Below are positions 9,593 to 18,870 of a DNA stretch of 64,000 nucleotides, piece after piece. The first letter of the stretch is position 1. Every line of letters starts with the position of its first letter. This stretch comes from Fischerella sp. CENA71. Its GTDB lineage: Bacteria > Cyanobacteriota > Cyanobacteriia > Cyanobacteriales > Nostocaceae. The translations under genes and the position numbers were made by a program. The DNA lies in assembly GCA_024239075.1 (NCBI GenBank), contig JANBVI010000032.1, positions 62,001 through 126,000 of the forward strand. The letters are read 5' to 3'. The notes under the pieces were generated by a model. It saw only the letters and a program-made list of their open reading frames with translations, was not told the DNA's origin and ran no database searches.

Positions 9593-10348
9593 TTAGCTTT
9601 GCTCTTTAGCACCCAACATCTGCAAAATTTTATCTACATTATCCAAATCACCCACAATCCGCCGAATGGGAAGGGGCCAAACTTTTACCAGGGTGGGGGT
9701 TGCTGTGACTTGATTTGTTTCTGCTTGTTCTGGATGGCTGACAACATCAATGACTTTCAAGGTGTAAGGTTGACTAAGGTATTGTTCTAATAGGTCGTGG
9801 AGACTCTCAAGAGTACGTTCGATACCGGGACTGTGTCCAGCAACAAATAGACGGAGAACATACCCTTGGGCGTTTGGTTGTATTTGTAGTGTTGTTGTTT
9901 CTTGGTAGTATGGTACTGCTTCAAAAGACTCTAGACGTACGATTAAGTCATGATCCTCCCAAAGTTGGGGGAATGAAGGGCGGTAACTATTTAATACCAT
10001 GCGATCGCACAATCCTTCTTGCCAAGGTGCGCTTTGCCATATAATATCCCCTGTGCCAAAAATGGCATTCAGTACTGCTTGATGTCGCATCACGGCTGGA
10101 TAAGCTTCGGCAAAAGTACGTATCTGTTGTGTACGTGGATCTAGCCAATGATCAATAGTTGCTGTGTAGCAAGGAACTAAAAAATGAGGCGGTTCTGGTA
10201 AATCTAGAATTTCTTGTAAAGTTGCACATAAGTGTAAATGCCATCGACCTTGTTTACCGGGGTCGATACAATAAATCAAATCTCCTGCGGGTGTGAACAG
10301 CGCAATGCCTTTGAATAACTGAGGTAGGATGAGTCTATCTGAAGTCAA
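9593..10348 (-). CDS. KaiB-domain protein with an unknown N-terminal domain
   Basis: The 251-residue protein ends in a KaiB/SasA-type thioredoxin-like domain (about residues 165-245). It begins YVLRLFVAGHSPGIERTLES and includes YTLKVIDVVSHPEQAE and ATPTLVKVWPLPIRRIVGD, matching the KaiB fold signature (VAGxTP; ATPTLxK). The N-terminal 150 residues, with GKQGRWHLHLCATLQEILDL, are not a histidine kinase, so this is not SasA. Similar two-part proteins exist in cyanobacteria as uncharacterised KaiB-family members. A role in clock output is possible but not shown. Confidence 0.8.
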   Translation of the reverse strand: MTSDRLILPQLFKGIALFTPAGDLIYCIDPGKQGRWHLHLCATLQEILDLPEPPHFLVPCYTATIDHWLDPRTQQIRTFAEAYPAVMRHQAVLNAIFGTGDIIWQSAPWQEGLCDRMVLNSYRPSFPQLWEDHDLIVRLESFEAVPYYQETTTLQIQPNAQGYVLRLFVAGHSPGIERTLESLHDLLEQYLSQPYTLKVIDVVSHPEQAETNQVTATPTLVKVWPLPIRRIVGDLDNVDKILQMLGAKEQS

Positions 10349-10457
10349 GGTTTTTAAAAGGTTAGGGGTTAGAGGCTAGAGGCTAGAAGCTAGTTCAAAA
10401 TTATTTTTTGATTTTCTAATTCCCAGCCCCTAATCCCCAATCCCCAATCCCTAATTC
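10349..10457. repeat. STRR heptamers (ggctaga and ccccaat types)
   Basis: Positions about 10360-10393 hold tandem heptamers of the type ggttaga/ggctaga. Positions 10421-10452 hold tandem cccctaat/ccccaat units. No gene is visible. Confidence 0.75.
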
Positions 10458-11771
10458 TTATACTCGACCTCGAAGCATTTGGGCCATTTCGTTGGGAGTC
10501 GGCGACATCTCCAAGGCTGTTTCTTCGGTGATGCGACCTTCTTGATAGAGGTTGAACAGAGACTGGTTCATAGTAATCATGCCGTCAAAACCGGCCTGTT
10601 TCATTAGTTCTGTAATTTCATCGTATTTACCATCTTTGATCCAGTCTTTAACGGCTTCTGTGTTTATTAGAATATCGTGAAAGGCAGCACGCTTACCATC
10701 TGTTGTACGACACAAACCTTGAGCAATCACTGCTACTAAAGATTCCGAAATCGCCACTCGCATAGCATCTTGCTCTTCGCCTGAGTAGAGATTGAGGATA
10801 CGTTCAATCGTTTTCACGGCACTGTTAGTATGCAGGGTTCCCATAACTAAGTGACCAGTTTGAGCCGCTTTTAAGGCTGTATTCACGGTTTCTTTGTCTC
10901 GCATTTCCCCCACCAGAATCAAATCTGGATCTTCCCGTAAAGCAGCTTTTAAGGCGTTGTCAAATTTTCGGGTATGCATTCCCACTTCCCGTTGTTTGAT
11001 CAAGGACTTTTGACTTCTGTGAACAAATTCAATTGGATCTTCAATGGTGATGATATGTTTGGGCATCTCTTTGTTAATGTAGTCAATCATCGCTGCCATC
11101 GTGGTAGATTTACCAGAACCAGTCGGACCTGTCACCAAAATCAAGCCTTTGTGGTGGTGGCAAATATCCCTAAAAATAGGGGGTAAGCGTAATTGGTCAA
11201 TGGTTAAAATTTTGAGTGGAATTAAACGCATGACCATGGCATAACCTTTGAGAGAATCAAAGATATTGATCCGCACACGGGCAAATTCGTATTGAGTTGC
11301 ACCATCGAATTCTAGGTGTTCTTCAAACCGTTGAATTTCTGCTGGTGTCAATACTTCCCGCATCCAATTCATAAAAGTCTCTTTATCCGTTTCGGGATAA
11401 TCTGTGGTTTGAATTTCTCCACGGTTACGGAAGCGGGGCGGTTCGCCTACACCTAAGTGAATATCAGATATGCCATGATCATAAGCTTCTCGTACTAATT
11501 GATTTAAAGTTGGGTGTAGACTGTTGCTTTTAATATGGGCAGCACTGGGATTAGGGACTGGAGGTGGTGTCCCAGGACGATGAGCAGAAGCAGGGCTAGG
11601 AGTTGGCAATGGTGGTGTTGCAGACTGAGCAGTACGGCTTTTGTCAACTGGTATTTCCAAAGTTTGTGTAGACTGGCGCTGTGTACTGATTGTCGGTGGA
11701 GGTGGTGGAAGCGGAGGAACACCACGGACTGGAGTTGGAGCCGAATTTAATGGATTTTGTGATTCTGACAT
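10458..11771 (-). CDS. pilT: Type IV pilus retraction ATPase PilT
   Basis: PilT is the hexameric ATPase that depolymerises type IV pili and drives twitching motility. The 437-residue protein has Walker A GPTGSGKST at residues 215-223, the Asp box VGEMRDKETV, and the His box GTLHTNSAVKTIERI. The C-terminal AIAQGLCR motif appears as VIAQGLCRTTDGK. Residues 1-80 are a Pro/Ser/Thr-rich disordered extension not present in proteobacterial PilT (about 345 residues). Cyanobacteria often have two pilT paralogues; which one this is cannot be decided here. Confidence 0.93.
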   Translation of the reverse strand: MSESQNPLNSAPTPVRGVPPLPPPPPTISTQRQSTQTLEIPVDKSRTAQSATPPLPTPSPASAHRPGTPPPVPNPSAAHIKSNSLHPTLNQLVREAYDHGISDIHLGVGEPPRFRNRGEIQTTDYPETDKETFMNWMREVLTPAEIQRFEEHLEFDGATQYEFARVRINIFDSLKGYAMVMRLIPLKILTIDQLRLPPIFRDICHHHKGLILVTGPTGSGKSTTMAAMIDYINKEMPKHIITIEDPIEFVHRSQKSLIKQREVGMHTRKFDNALKAALREDPDLILVGEMRDKETVNTALKAAQTGHLVMGTLHTNSAVKTIERILNLYSGEEQDAMRVAISESLVAVIAQGLCRTTDGKRAAFHDILINTEAVKDWIKDGKYDEITELMKQAGFDGMITMNQSLFNLYQEGRITEETALEMSPTPNEMAQMLRGRV

Positions 11772-12561
11772 ATATCTTTACAATTGATTAGACCCAGATT
11801 TCTAGTCTGGGGATGATTTGCTGCTGCGATCGCTGACTGTTAATTTGTCACCGAAATGAATCAACGTGAGTTTGATAAATCCTTGTTTTCCCTCCCTTGT
11901 AGAAAAGCGAGGCCGGAAGCATCCGTGAGAGGTTAATCGAACTGACGTTGAACTATGTTCAATTTCATCAAGAGTGATTTTAGGTATATTTTTCAACAGT
12001 CTCTTAATTGTGATTTAAGTTAAAAATGTTGATTTTTGCCAATATTTTCATGTTTAACACAAGATATACATAAAATATTCCTAGTGATTCCACTAAGAAA
12101 ATAAAGTATAAAAATGATCAATTAATAACGCGGTGTTCAATTTATGGCAAGTATTCCCCATTCCTTATTCCTGATGATCGTCGAGGATGAGCTTAAGTGG
12201 TTTTCTCAACTTTCGCTTTGCTGCACTAACCACATCTCAAAATTATGAGAATCATCTTTAATTGTGATAAGAAATATTAAGAAGACTAGAAATGAATTCT
12301 TTACATACACCTAATAAACTAGTCGTTTATATCTTATCTGTCCAAGGATAGATGGCAAAAACCAGTTTTTAGCAAAAATATCTATATCTACCTTTGTCCA
12401 TAATTAAAAAAATATAACTGTTAATTTTATTAACTAAATGCTCATCTTCTCAACTAGTTTTTATATACTGAACATCACTAATTGTTGATCCCTGTTGTTT
12501 TTCAATATCAACGAAAGACTTCTGAATTCCAAACCAATTTGCGTATTTAGGAGATACACTC
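11772..12561. other. Long intergenic region, no supported gene
   Basis: This is 790 bases of AT-rich sequence upstream of both pilT (minus) and the small membrane protein at 12562 (plus), so it holds both promoters. A 64-codon minus-strand frame at 11802-11996 has no ribosome site and no recognisable sequence. One HIP1 site occurs near 11826. I see no RNA gene or repeat of note. Confidence 0.5.
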
Positions 12562-12936
12562 ATGGCTCTCTCACAAACAGCTACTTTAAGCAAGACAGAT
12601 TCTTTGTTAATGGTTAAAAGCTTTTTGATATGGTCTTTCACATTGGCAGTATGCTTGCTGGTTGTCGGTTTTCCTTTAGTTGTTTTCATGGCTACGGTCG
12701 GATGTTTGTTATCTATTGTTCTGCAATCTGTGATGCCTGTTAGTGCCGTTTTAGTTGTGGCAGGTGGTTTAATTTTGTTTAATATTTTGTCTGTTGTTAT
12801 TGGTGCAAGTGTGCTGACAGCTAAGGGTATTCATCCCAAAGAAGTGAAGTGGTTGAGCTGGTTGCATGGAGAAACAGAGCAAATGCAGAAGACCGTCTAT
12901 GCTGCTTGCCCACTTACTTGTGACGTCAAACTCTAA
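12562..12936 (+). CDS. Small hypothetical membrane protein
   Basis: The 124-residue protein is not recognised. Two long hydrophobic stretches (about residues 18-55 and 57-85) predict two to three membrane helices, with a short polar C-terminus (GIHPKEVKWLSWLHGETEQ). It has a plausible start (ATG after aggaga about nine bases upstream), and a strong intrinsic terminator follows 34 bases after its stop. Both support it as a real, single-gene transcription unit. Confidence 0.65.
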   Translation: MALSQTATLSKTDSLLMVKSFLIWSFTLAVCLLVVGFPLVVFMATVGCLLSIVLQSVMPVSAVLVVAGGLILFNILSVVIGASVLTAKGIHPKEVKWLSWLHGETEQMQKTVYAACPLTCDVKL

Positions 12937-12970
12937 CCTAATTGCTAAATTCGACAAACAGTGCATCCTG

Positions 12971-12991
12971 CCCGGTTTTACCGGGTTTTTT
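12971..12991 (+). terminator. Intrinsic terminator
   Basis: A cccgg-tttta-ccggg hairpin followed directly by six T residues lies just after the 12562-12936 gene. Confidence 0.85.
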
Positions 12992-12999
12992 CATGCTTT

Positions 13000-13134
13000 T
13001 TTGTCATTTGTCATTTGTCATTTGTTATTTGTGATAGTTGACCATCACTTGAACTTCACAATTATTGACAATTGACTATTAACCACTGACCATTGACTAT
13101 TGACCAATGACCAATGACTAATGACTAATGATCA
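13000..13134. repeat. STRR array upstream of the epimerase gene
   Basis: tcatttg heptamers (about 13001-13030) are followed by runs of attgacca/aatgact units (about 13060-13134). The array extends to the ATG of the next gene, so no conventional ribosome site separates them. Confidence 0.8.
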
Positions 13135-14253
13135 ATGACTAATAACAAACTCGTTTACATTATTTTAGGTACTCGTCCAGAAGCGATTAAACTAGCTCCG
13201 GTAATTCAAATTTTCCAAAACTTTCCAGGTTTTGAAACACAAGTTATTTTGACTGGACAGCATCGCGAAATGGTTGAACAAGTCATGCAGCTTTTCAACC
13301 TCACAGCAGATCGGGACTTGGAAATTATGCAACGACAACAGTCTTTAACTGATATAACTTGCCGCAGCTTGCGAGGATTAGAAGAATTATTTCAAGAAAA
13401 TAAACCAGATTTAATTTTGGTGCAAGGAGATACTACCACAGCATTTGCCGCAACATTGGCAGCCTTTTACCAAAAAATTCCTGTCGGTCATGTAGAAGCT
13501 GGGTTAAGAACAGATGACTTATTTAATCCTTTTCCAGAAGAAGCTAATAGAAGGTTGATTTCACAACTGACTCAATTGCACTTTGCACCCACACCTTTAG
13601 CTGTGGAAAACTTAAAAAATTCTGGTGTTTTGGGCCAAGTTCACCTGACTGGGAATACGGTGATTGATGCACTGTTGAATGTAGCTGCAAAGGAACCTGC
13701 TTGTCATATACCTGGTTTGGAATGGAATAAATATCGTGTTTTACTGGCGACTGTGCATCGCCGGGAGAATTGGGGAGAACCACTGCAAGGAATCACGCAA
13801 GGATTTTTACAGATACTAGATAAGTTTCCCGACACAGCCTTACTATTGCCATTACACCGTAATCCTACGGTACGAGAACCATTACAGGCCAGTTTGGGCA
13901 ATCACCCTCGGATTTTTTTAACAGAACCTTTAGACTATGGTGAACTGGTGGGGGCGATTATGCGATCGCACCTTCTTTTGACTGACTCTGGCGGTTTGCA
14001 AGAAGAAGCACCTAGTTTGGGTAAACCAGTTTTGGTTCTGCGAGAAACAACAGAAAGACCAGAAGCCGTTACTGCTGGAACAGCTAAACTTGTCGGAACT
14101 AAATCAGAGACTATAGTTGCTAACGCCGTAGAATTACTGAGTAAGCCAGATGCTTATGCCACAATGGCAAATGCAATCAATCCTTTTGGAGATGGTCATG
14201 CAGCAGAACGAATTTTGCAGATAGTCCAGAATTATTTGGCGATCGGGGATTAG
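13135..14253 (+). CDS. wecB: UDP-N-acetylglucosamine 2-epimerase (non-hydrolysing)
   Basis: Converts UDP-GlcNAc to UDP-ManNAc for surface polysaccharide synthesis. The 372-residue length is typical. Motifs seen are GTRPEAIKLAPV at the N-terminus, GDTTTAFA, HVEAGLRT and the C-terminal SGGLQEEAPSLGKPVLVLR. It sits between pilT and the Wzc-like gene, about 14 kb from the polysaccharide cluster, whose WecG-type transferase (47580) would be able to use ManNAc-derived donors; that link is inference. The start lies inside heptamer repeats, and the 3' end (gcgatcggggatt) also runs into one. Confidence 0.92.
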   Translation: MTNNKLVYIILGTRPEAIKLAPVIQIFQNFPGFETQVILTGQHREMVEQVMQLFNLTADRDLEIMQRQQSLTDITCRSLRGLEELFQENKPDLILVQGDTTTAFAATLAAFYQKIPVGHVEAGLRTDDLFNPFPEEANRRLISQLTQLHFAPTPLAVENLKNSGVLGQVHLTGNTVIDALLNVAAKEPACHIPGLEWNKYRVLLATVHRRENWGEPLQGITQGFLQILDKFPDTALLLPLHRNPTVREPLQASLGNHPRIFLTEPLDYGELVGAIMRSHLLLTDSGGLQEEAPSLGKPVLVLRETTERPEAVTAGTAKLVGTKSETIVANAVELLSKPDAYATMANAINPFGDGHAAERILQIVQNYLAIGD

Positions 14254-14511
14254 GGAGCGGGGATTGGAAAGAATTTTGGATTTTTGATTTGCGATGCCTG
14301 GATTTCAATCTAAAATCCAAAATCGTTCGACTGACTTGTACTGAGCATTGTCGAAGTAGCGCTCACGACGAAGTCTAAAATCTAAAATTTATTGTCCTCC
14401 TTGTCTCCCAATCCCTAATCCCCGATCCCTGATCCCCGATCCCCAAAATCGTGCTTCCTTTATGTTAAAATTAATCGGCTTTTAAAGCAGTAGCAAGTTT
14501 CTTGCATAAAT
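14254..14511. repeat. Dispersed repeats and STRR heptamers
   Basis: A palindromic segment ttcgact...gtcgaa (about 14327-14357) and aatctaaaat-type units are followed by ccccgat/ccctaat heptamers at about 14405-14447. No gene is seen. Confidence 0.65.
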
Positions 14512-14991
14512 ATGGTTCAGTATACTCTCGCTCAAAGCCCAGATATTATCCTCACTGTACCTGGTAAAGATTCAGCCAAAGCCCGTGAGAAAGCTATGGA
14601 TCAACTGATGCAACTCATGGATGAAGGTAATTTACCTACAGAACTCGAAGATGGATTTAGTGCTAAACAATTGATAGAAGTCAAAGAAGTATCAATAGAT
14701 ACTAAGAACAGTGAGGACGAAATCACCCAAGCTGTTCAGATTCTCAGTAACCTAGCTACGCTGAAGCTGAAAGTCCAAGAGTCACGCGCCGAAGCGCTGG
14801 AAATTCGTAAGCAAGTTGATATTCTTTTCTCAGATAATTCTGTAACAGAGGAGGAAATTGCTCGCCTCAAGGAAGGCTTTAAAATTCTCAAAACTTTCGC
14901 TCAGGCGAATCTACGTTATCAGGAAGCAAAAGCGAAAGCAGAAGAGGCGCGGCAAATACTAGATCGTGCTTTAAAGTCTCCGGATAAGTGA
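14512..14991 (+). CDS. Conserved hypothetical coiled-coil protein
   Basis: The 159-residue protein is soluble, charged and rich in Ala, Glu and Lys in its C-terminal half (about residues 75-155), which is predicted to be helical coiled coil. The N-terminal part has VPGKDSAKAREKAMDQLMQL. I recognise it only as a cyanobacterial conserved hypothetical. It is followed by a perfect inverted repeat that may end its transcript. Confidence 0.65.
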   Translation: MVQYTLAQSPDIILTVPGKDSAKAREKAMDQLMQLMDEGNLPTELEDGFSAKQLIEVKEVSIDTKNSEDEITQAVQILSNLATLKLKVQESRAEALEIRKQVDILFSDNSVTEEEIARLKEGFKILKTFAQANLRYQEAKAKAEEARQILDRALKSPDK

Positions 14992-15016
14992 TAAGTAAAA
15001 TTATCGAAATAATTTT

Positions 15017-15062
15017 GTAGTAAGGACTTTAGTGCTTTCTTGAGGATTAAAGTCCTTACTAC
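15017..15062. repeat. Perfect inverted repeat (gtagtaaggacttta family)
   Basis: A 15-base arm, gtagtaaggacttta, is matched perfectly by taaagtccttactac 16 bases later. It lies between convergent genes, so it could act as a bidirectional terminator. Related imperfect copies are at 18393-18438 and 59109-59158. Confidence 0.85.
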
Positions 15063-15075
15063 GAACAACAAATTA

Positions 15076-17298
15076 CTATCCTTTAATTTTTCTCACAGAA
15101 GAAGAAGTCGGCACCGAGTTATTTCTGTCGTCTGTGTCATCGTCATCACCGACACGTTCTACGCTCATGCTCTGTCTGTAATATTGCTGATAATAGCTAT
15201 AGGAAGGAGGTGCAGCGTCTCTTGATTTGTTGGCTACCAAACCTAACAAGGGTGTGCCGGATATTTGTAGCTCTTCCAATGCTTGTTGGAAGACGGTACG
15301 CTTCAACTTACCTAAACCAGCAACTAACACCATACCATTGGTGTTAGCTGCCAATAAAGTTGCATCCGCAAATCCAACTAGGGGCGGTGTGTCATAAATT
15401 ACTAAATCAAAACTACTATGTAGGTCTTGCATCAAGTCCTGCATTTTTTGAGATGCGAGTAACCTGATTGAGTCTGGGGGAATAGGGCCAGCAGAAAGGA
15501 CGTAGAGATTGTCTTCGATAGGCGATCGCTCAATCACGTTGCTCCAGTCTAAATCCGAAGAAATAACGTCAGTTAATCCCTGAATATTCATTAATCCTAC
15601 CCGTTGGTGTAGGTTGGGAGAACGTAAATTTGCATCTACAAGCAAGACTCGGTGTCCCATTGCTGCTGCTGCTAAGGCTAAATGGACAGCAACCGTTGAT
15701 TTGCCATCTCCTTGCCCTGCGGAACTGATGACTAGTGAACGAATCGGTGTATCAGAACCTAAAAGCAGAATATTGGTGTAAAGAGAGCGAAATACTTCAA
15801 AAAATGAAGCGCGAGTTGCTTGCTGCAAACCACTAGAAGTATTACTTACATTTGTGGAAAGAGCTATTTCTTTTCTTAAAGGAACAACTCCTAACAATGG
15901 GAGTCCGATGGTTTCTTTGAGTTCCTTAGATGTGTAGAAAACATTACTGAGTTTATCAACAACTAAAGCCGCTCCTACACCCATCAGCAAACCTAACATT
16001 CCTCCCAATAGTAGATTTCTCTTAGCGCTATCTGAGATGGCGTCAGGTTCACTCACTTTTGTCAATTGAGGATCTAGTAATCTCCAAGGTTGTAATCTTT
16101 GAGCATACTCGATTTGTAATGCTTGTTGCTTGGCTGAAAATTGGCTTAAGCCTTCGGTGGCAATTTTTAATTCTCGCTGAATATTATCGTAATCGCGACT
16201 AACTGCTGCTAAAGCTCGCAAATAGCCATTGAGATTATCTATTTTCTCAGTAATAGCGACATCACGGGCTTCCAACTCCCGGATACGGCTTTGAAAATCT
16301 CTGTTTACTCGCGCTCTTTCTCCTTCCAAGATGGAAATCATACTGTCTTTCTGTTGGGAAAGGCGCACCATCCCTTCTTCTTCTTCAGTAAATATAGATC
16401 CTCTTTTGGCAATGTCCGCATTCGTTTGCTGAAGTTGATCAAGAATTTTTTGATAGCGGGGGTTATCACTGAGGAGAGAATTACTTGCTGATGCACCTGG
16501 TTGTTGCGACAACTCTTTTTGTAAGTCCTGATACTGAGCTCGCATTTGTTCTAGACTCACACGATTTTCTAGTTGCTGCTGCGTCAGTGTGGCAACATGA
16601 CTAGAGACTTCCTGCGCTTTTTGTGCTGGCTCAACTAAATTATTCTTTTGTCTAATGGTTCGCAGTCTTTCCTGCCAATCTTGGACTCGTTGTTCTAATG
16701 GCTTTCTTTGTTTTTCTACAAATTGAATTGCCTGTTCAACGTCTTTACGGCGCTCTGCTAAACTGTACTCCAGATAAGCATTTTTAACGGTGTTTAACAA
16801 ATCAGTTACTAACTGCTGATCTGGATCTATGTATTGAACTTCTAAAATATTTTGCTCTTTAGGCTCAATCACTAAGTTGTTAATTACATAGTCGTATTCT
16901 ATTTCTGGGTACTTAGTCTGAAGCTTTTTGATGACTGGCTCTAGTACTCCACGACTTTGCAAAACTGCGATTGTTGTCTTAATTTGCTCACTCGTCTCTG
17001 GAGCGGCGATCGCGTCTTTGCTATCTCCTATCGTTTGAGGAACATTAGCTATAGCCTTACTCTCACCAGTCACAGGCTTTGTTAAAATTTCAAAGCTGCC
17101 TTGATATATTGGTGGGTCAGTTTCTGCTTTTAATACCCCTGCGGTTGCTACTAAGCTAGTAGCACCAACTATTAATAATGCTCGCCGACGAAGAGCTGCT
17201 CCTACTTGACCTAAATTTAATCCGCCTTCATCAGCATCATTTAACTGAGCAGAATTGGCTGTTAACAACGGGTGATGATATTTGTCTGATTTCAGCAT
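15076..17298 (-). CDS. Wzc/GumC-type polysaccharide co-polymerase with BY-kinase domain
   Basis: Controls chain length and export of exopolysaccharide through a tyrosine autokinase. The N-terminal half has a membrane helix (RRRALLIVGATSLVATAGVL), a Wzz-type periplasmic domain with long coiled coils (about residues 150-400) and a second helix (LLLGGMLGLLMGVGAALVV). The C-terminal half is a CpsD/BY-kinase with Walker A AGQGDGKST near residues 527-535, VLLVDANLRSP and VIYDTPP. It ends with a Tyr cluster (YSYYQQYYRQ), the usual autophosphorylation site. I start at 17298 because the additional upstream 24 codons of the open frame are encoded by gaattca repeats. It ends convergent to the coiled-coil gene. 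Confidence 0.88.
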   Translation of the reverse strand: MLKSDKYHHPLLTANSAQLNDADEGGLNLGQVGAALRRRALLIVGATSLVATAGVLKAETDPPIYQGSFEILTKPVTGESKAIANVPQTIGDSKDAIAAPETSEQIKTTIAVLQSRGVLEPVIKKLQTKYPEIEYDYVINNLVIEPKEQNILEVQYIDPDQQLVTDLLNTVKNAYLEYSLAERRKDVEQAIQFVEKQRKPLEQRVQDWQERLRTIRQKNNLVEPAQKAQEVSSHVATLTQQQLENRVSLEQMRAQYQDLQKELSQQPGASASNSLLSDNPRYQKILDQLQQTNADIAKRGSIFTEEEEGMVRLSQQKDSMISILEGERARVNRDFQSRIRELEARDVAITEKIDNLNGYLRALAAVSRDYDNIQRELKIATEGLSQFSAKQQALQIEYAQRLQPWRLLDPQLTKVSEPDAISDSAKRNLLLGGMLGLLMGVGAALVVDKLSNVFYTSKELKETIGLPLLGVVPLRKEIALSTNVSNTSSGLQQATRASFFEVFRSLYTNILLLGSDTPIRSLVISSAGQGDGKSTVAVHLALAAAAMGHRVLLVDANLRSPNLHQRVGLMNIQGLTDVISSDLDWSNVIERSPIEDNLYVLSAGPIPPDSIRLLASQKMQDLMQDLHSSFDLVIYDTPPLVGFADATLLAANTNGMVLVAGLGKLKRTVFQQALEELQISGTPLLGLVANKSRDAAPPSYSYYQQYYRQSMSVERVGDDDDTDDRNNSVPTSSSVRKIKG

Positions 17299-17891
17299 AG
17301 CTTTAGTAAACTTAACTACATTCCTCACAAAAATAATCGGGAATTCAGAATTCAGAATTAATAAAGTCAAAAATAAAAGCCCGCAGTTTGATCATGATCA
17401 CATAGATTATCTAGATCATCAAATCAACAAAATTTTTTCTGTTTCGGTGTCCCCTATTTTAATAGTGAGGTGATTCTAAATACTGAATTCCTTATTCTGA
17501 ATTTGTTGTCACCCTGTCTCAAGTATGAAAAATGCTCGTCAATATGGAGCGATGCACTAGATATACCAATATTTCTCGGATAAGTACATTTGATTCTACT
17601 TTATGTAGATGGAGAAAAGTCTAATACTCAAGGGATAAGATCAATATCTGTTCCCTCTGCCTTTTGCCTTTTCCCCTCAACCGAGAAGTATTGCTATACA
17701 TACACAGTAACATTACGTAAGACATATTGGCACTTTCATCTAGATATTCAATCAAGATGTATGTTACTTATAAATCTTTTATACTCTACTAGGTAGCGAT
17801 CGCTCACCTAGATTAGGTCTAAACCAGAGCAGCCCATAGCTAATAGCCTACAATTTATTACTAGCTACAGTCAGCTTATCCCTTATGTAAA
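17299..17891. other. Intergenic region upstream of the co-polymerase gene
   Basis: This 593-base stretch has gaattca heptamers (17338-17362) and AT-rich sequence. It presumably contains the promoter of the minus-strand Wzc-like gene. No coding potential is supported. Confidence 0.5.
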
Positions 17892-17963
17892 CTGGGGCGC
17901 TAGGATTCGAACCTAGGGATGGCGGGACCAAAACCCGCTGCCTTACCGCTTGGCTACGCCCCA
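17892..17963 (-). tRNA. tRNA-Gln (anticodon UUG)
   Basis: The minus strand reads a complete cloverleaf of 72 bases. The acceptor stem TGGGGCG pairs with CGCCCCA and has discriminator G. The anticodon stem GCGGG/CCCGC encloses the loop TTTTGGT (anticodon TTG). The T loop is GGTTCGAATCC. CCA is not encoded. Confidence 0.97.
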
Positions 17964-18543
17964 TCGCGTTTTCGCTGTTTAACAATATAGCAGTTGTAGC
18001 CATAGTTGTGTCAAGTGGTTTCACCCAAAATTTTTGAGGAGTGGAAATTGGGTATTGGTGATTCTCCTAACGGAGATGCACTCACGTTACCAGAGAAAAG
18101 GGAAGAGAGACAAAACAATTAAAAATTAAAAATCTTTAATTGAATACCTGAATGCGTGACTTGTGATGCTATCAACCACTAATAACGAACATTAGAGCAA
18201 TGCCTGATTTGTGCTTGTGGGATTACAGTTGACATTCTTGAAATCTGGCTGCAATCTGAATGTGTGCATCCAGAAATTTTGGTTAGTTCCAGTGTCATTT
18301 ATAAGGGGAAAACTATAAGTATCAAGTTAAAATCAAAGGTTCTTGATTATCTGTAGTTTGAGACTAGTTGTTCATCAAATTGTGCCTAGTTTGTAGTCAA
18401 CGTTTTAGCGCTGATTTGAGTGATAAATCGCTCACTACGAACTTTCCAAACTTAGTTGGGCAAAGTACTAGTTGTCAGTTGAATGTTTACTCTGGAAACA
18501 AGATTAAAATTGCTTATAAATTTTATTTATAAATCATATAGTT
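17964..18543. other. Intergenic region with one dispersed inverted repeat
   Basis: 580 bases with no supported gene. Positions 18393-18438 (gtagtcaacgttttagc ... gctcactac) are an imperfect copy of the inverted repeat also found at 15017 and 59109. The remainder is AT-rich and unremarkable. Confidence 0.5.
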
Positions 18544-18870
18544 ATGCCTTTTAGTCGGTCAGGGATTAACCTCAGTGTTATTTATGACTTCGTCATGCAA
18601 TTGTTCTTCACGACACCGACGTTCCAAAAGCATAAAATACATGACTTTCGAGGATTTGTTTGTGGGCAGGACTATGTATTTGAGCCTGTAGATGGTTTAA
18701 AAAAAGGTTATATGACAGCCCAGCGTAAAGGCGTCAAGCGTGGCGACTGGATTATTTTAGAAAATGATAGTCGCTTTTATCAATATCAAGTTGAGGAAAT
18801 TGATTACTACTCAGAACCACCTGATATGTGGATAGCTTTACTGAGTCAAGCTGTAATTGATAATTTTTAA
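18544..18870 (+). CDS. Hypothetical protein
   Basis: This 108-residue protein is not recognised. It is polar and aromatic-rich toward the C-terminus (YQYQVEEIDYYSEPPDMWIALL), with a small beta-type segment (GVKRGDWIILENDSRFYQYQV) that resembles a short barrel. It has no membrane segment. A second in-frame ATG at 18595 (MQLFFTTPTF) could be the true start; neither start has a good ribosome site. It lies 600 bases before the lasso locus and need not be part of it. Confidence 0.55.
   Translation: MPFSRSGINLSVIYDFVMQLFFTTPTFQKHKIHDFRGFVCGQDYVFEPVDGLKKGYMTAQRKGVKRGDWIILENDSRFYQYQVEEIDYYSEPPDMWIALLSQAVIDNF

Noticed and set aside
11802-11996. 64-codon minus-strand open frame near pilT
   Set aside because: No ribosome site, no recognisable sequence and a start in AT-rich DNA; likely chance.
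12450-12689. Minus-strand frame overlapping the small membrane protein
   Set aside because: The plus-strand frame has a ribosome site and terminator; the minus frame has neither.
17299-17370. Upstream extension of the Wzc-like protein
   Set aside because: The added codons are encoded by gaattca repeats and no ribosome site is present.
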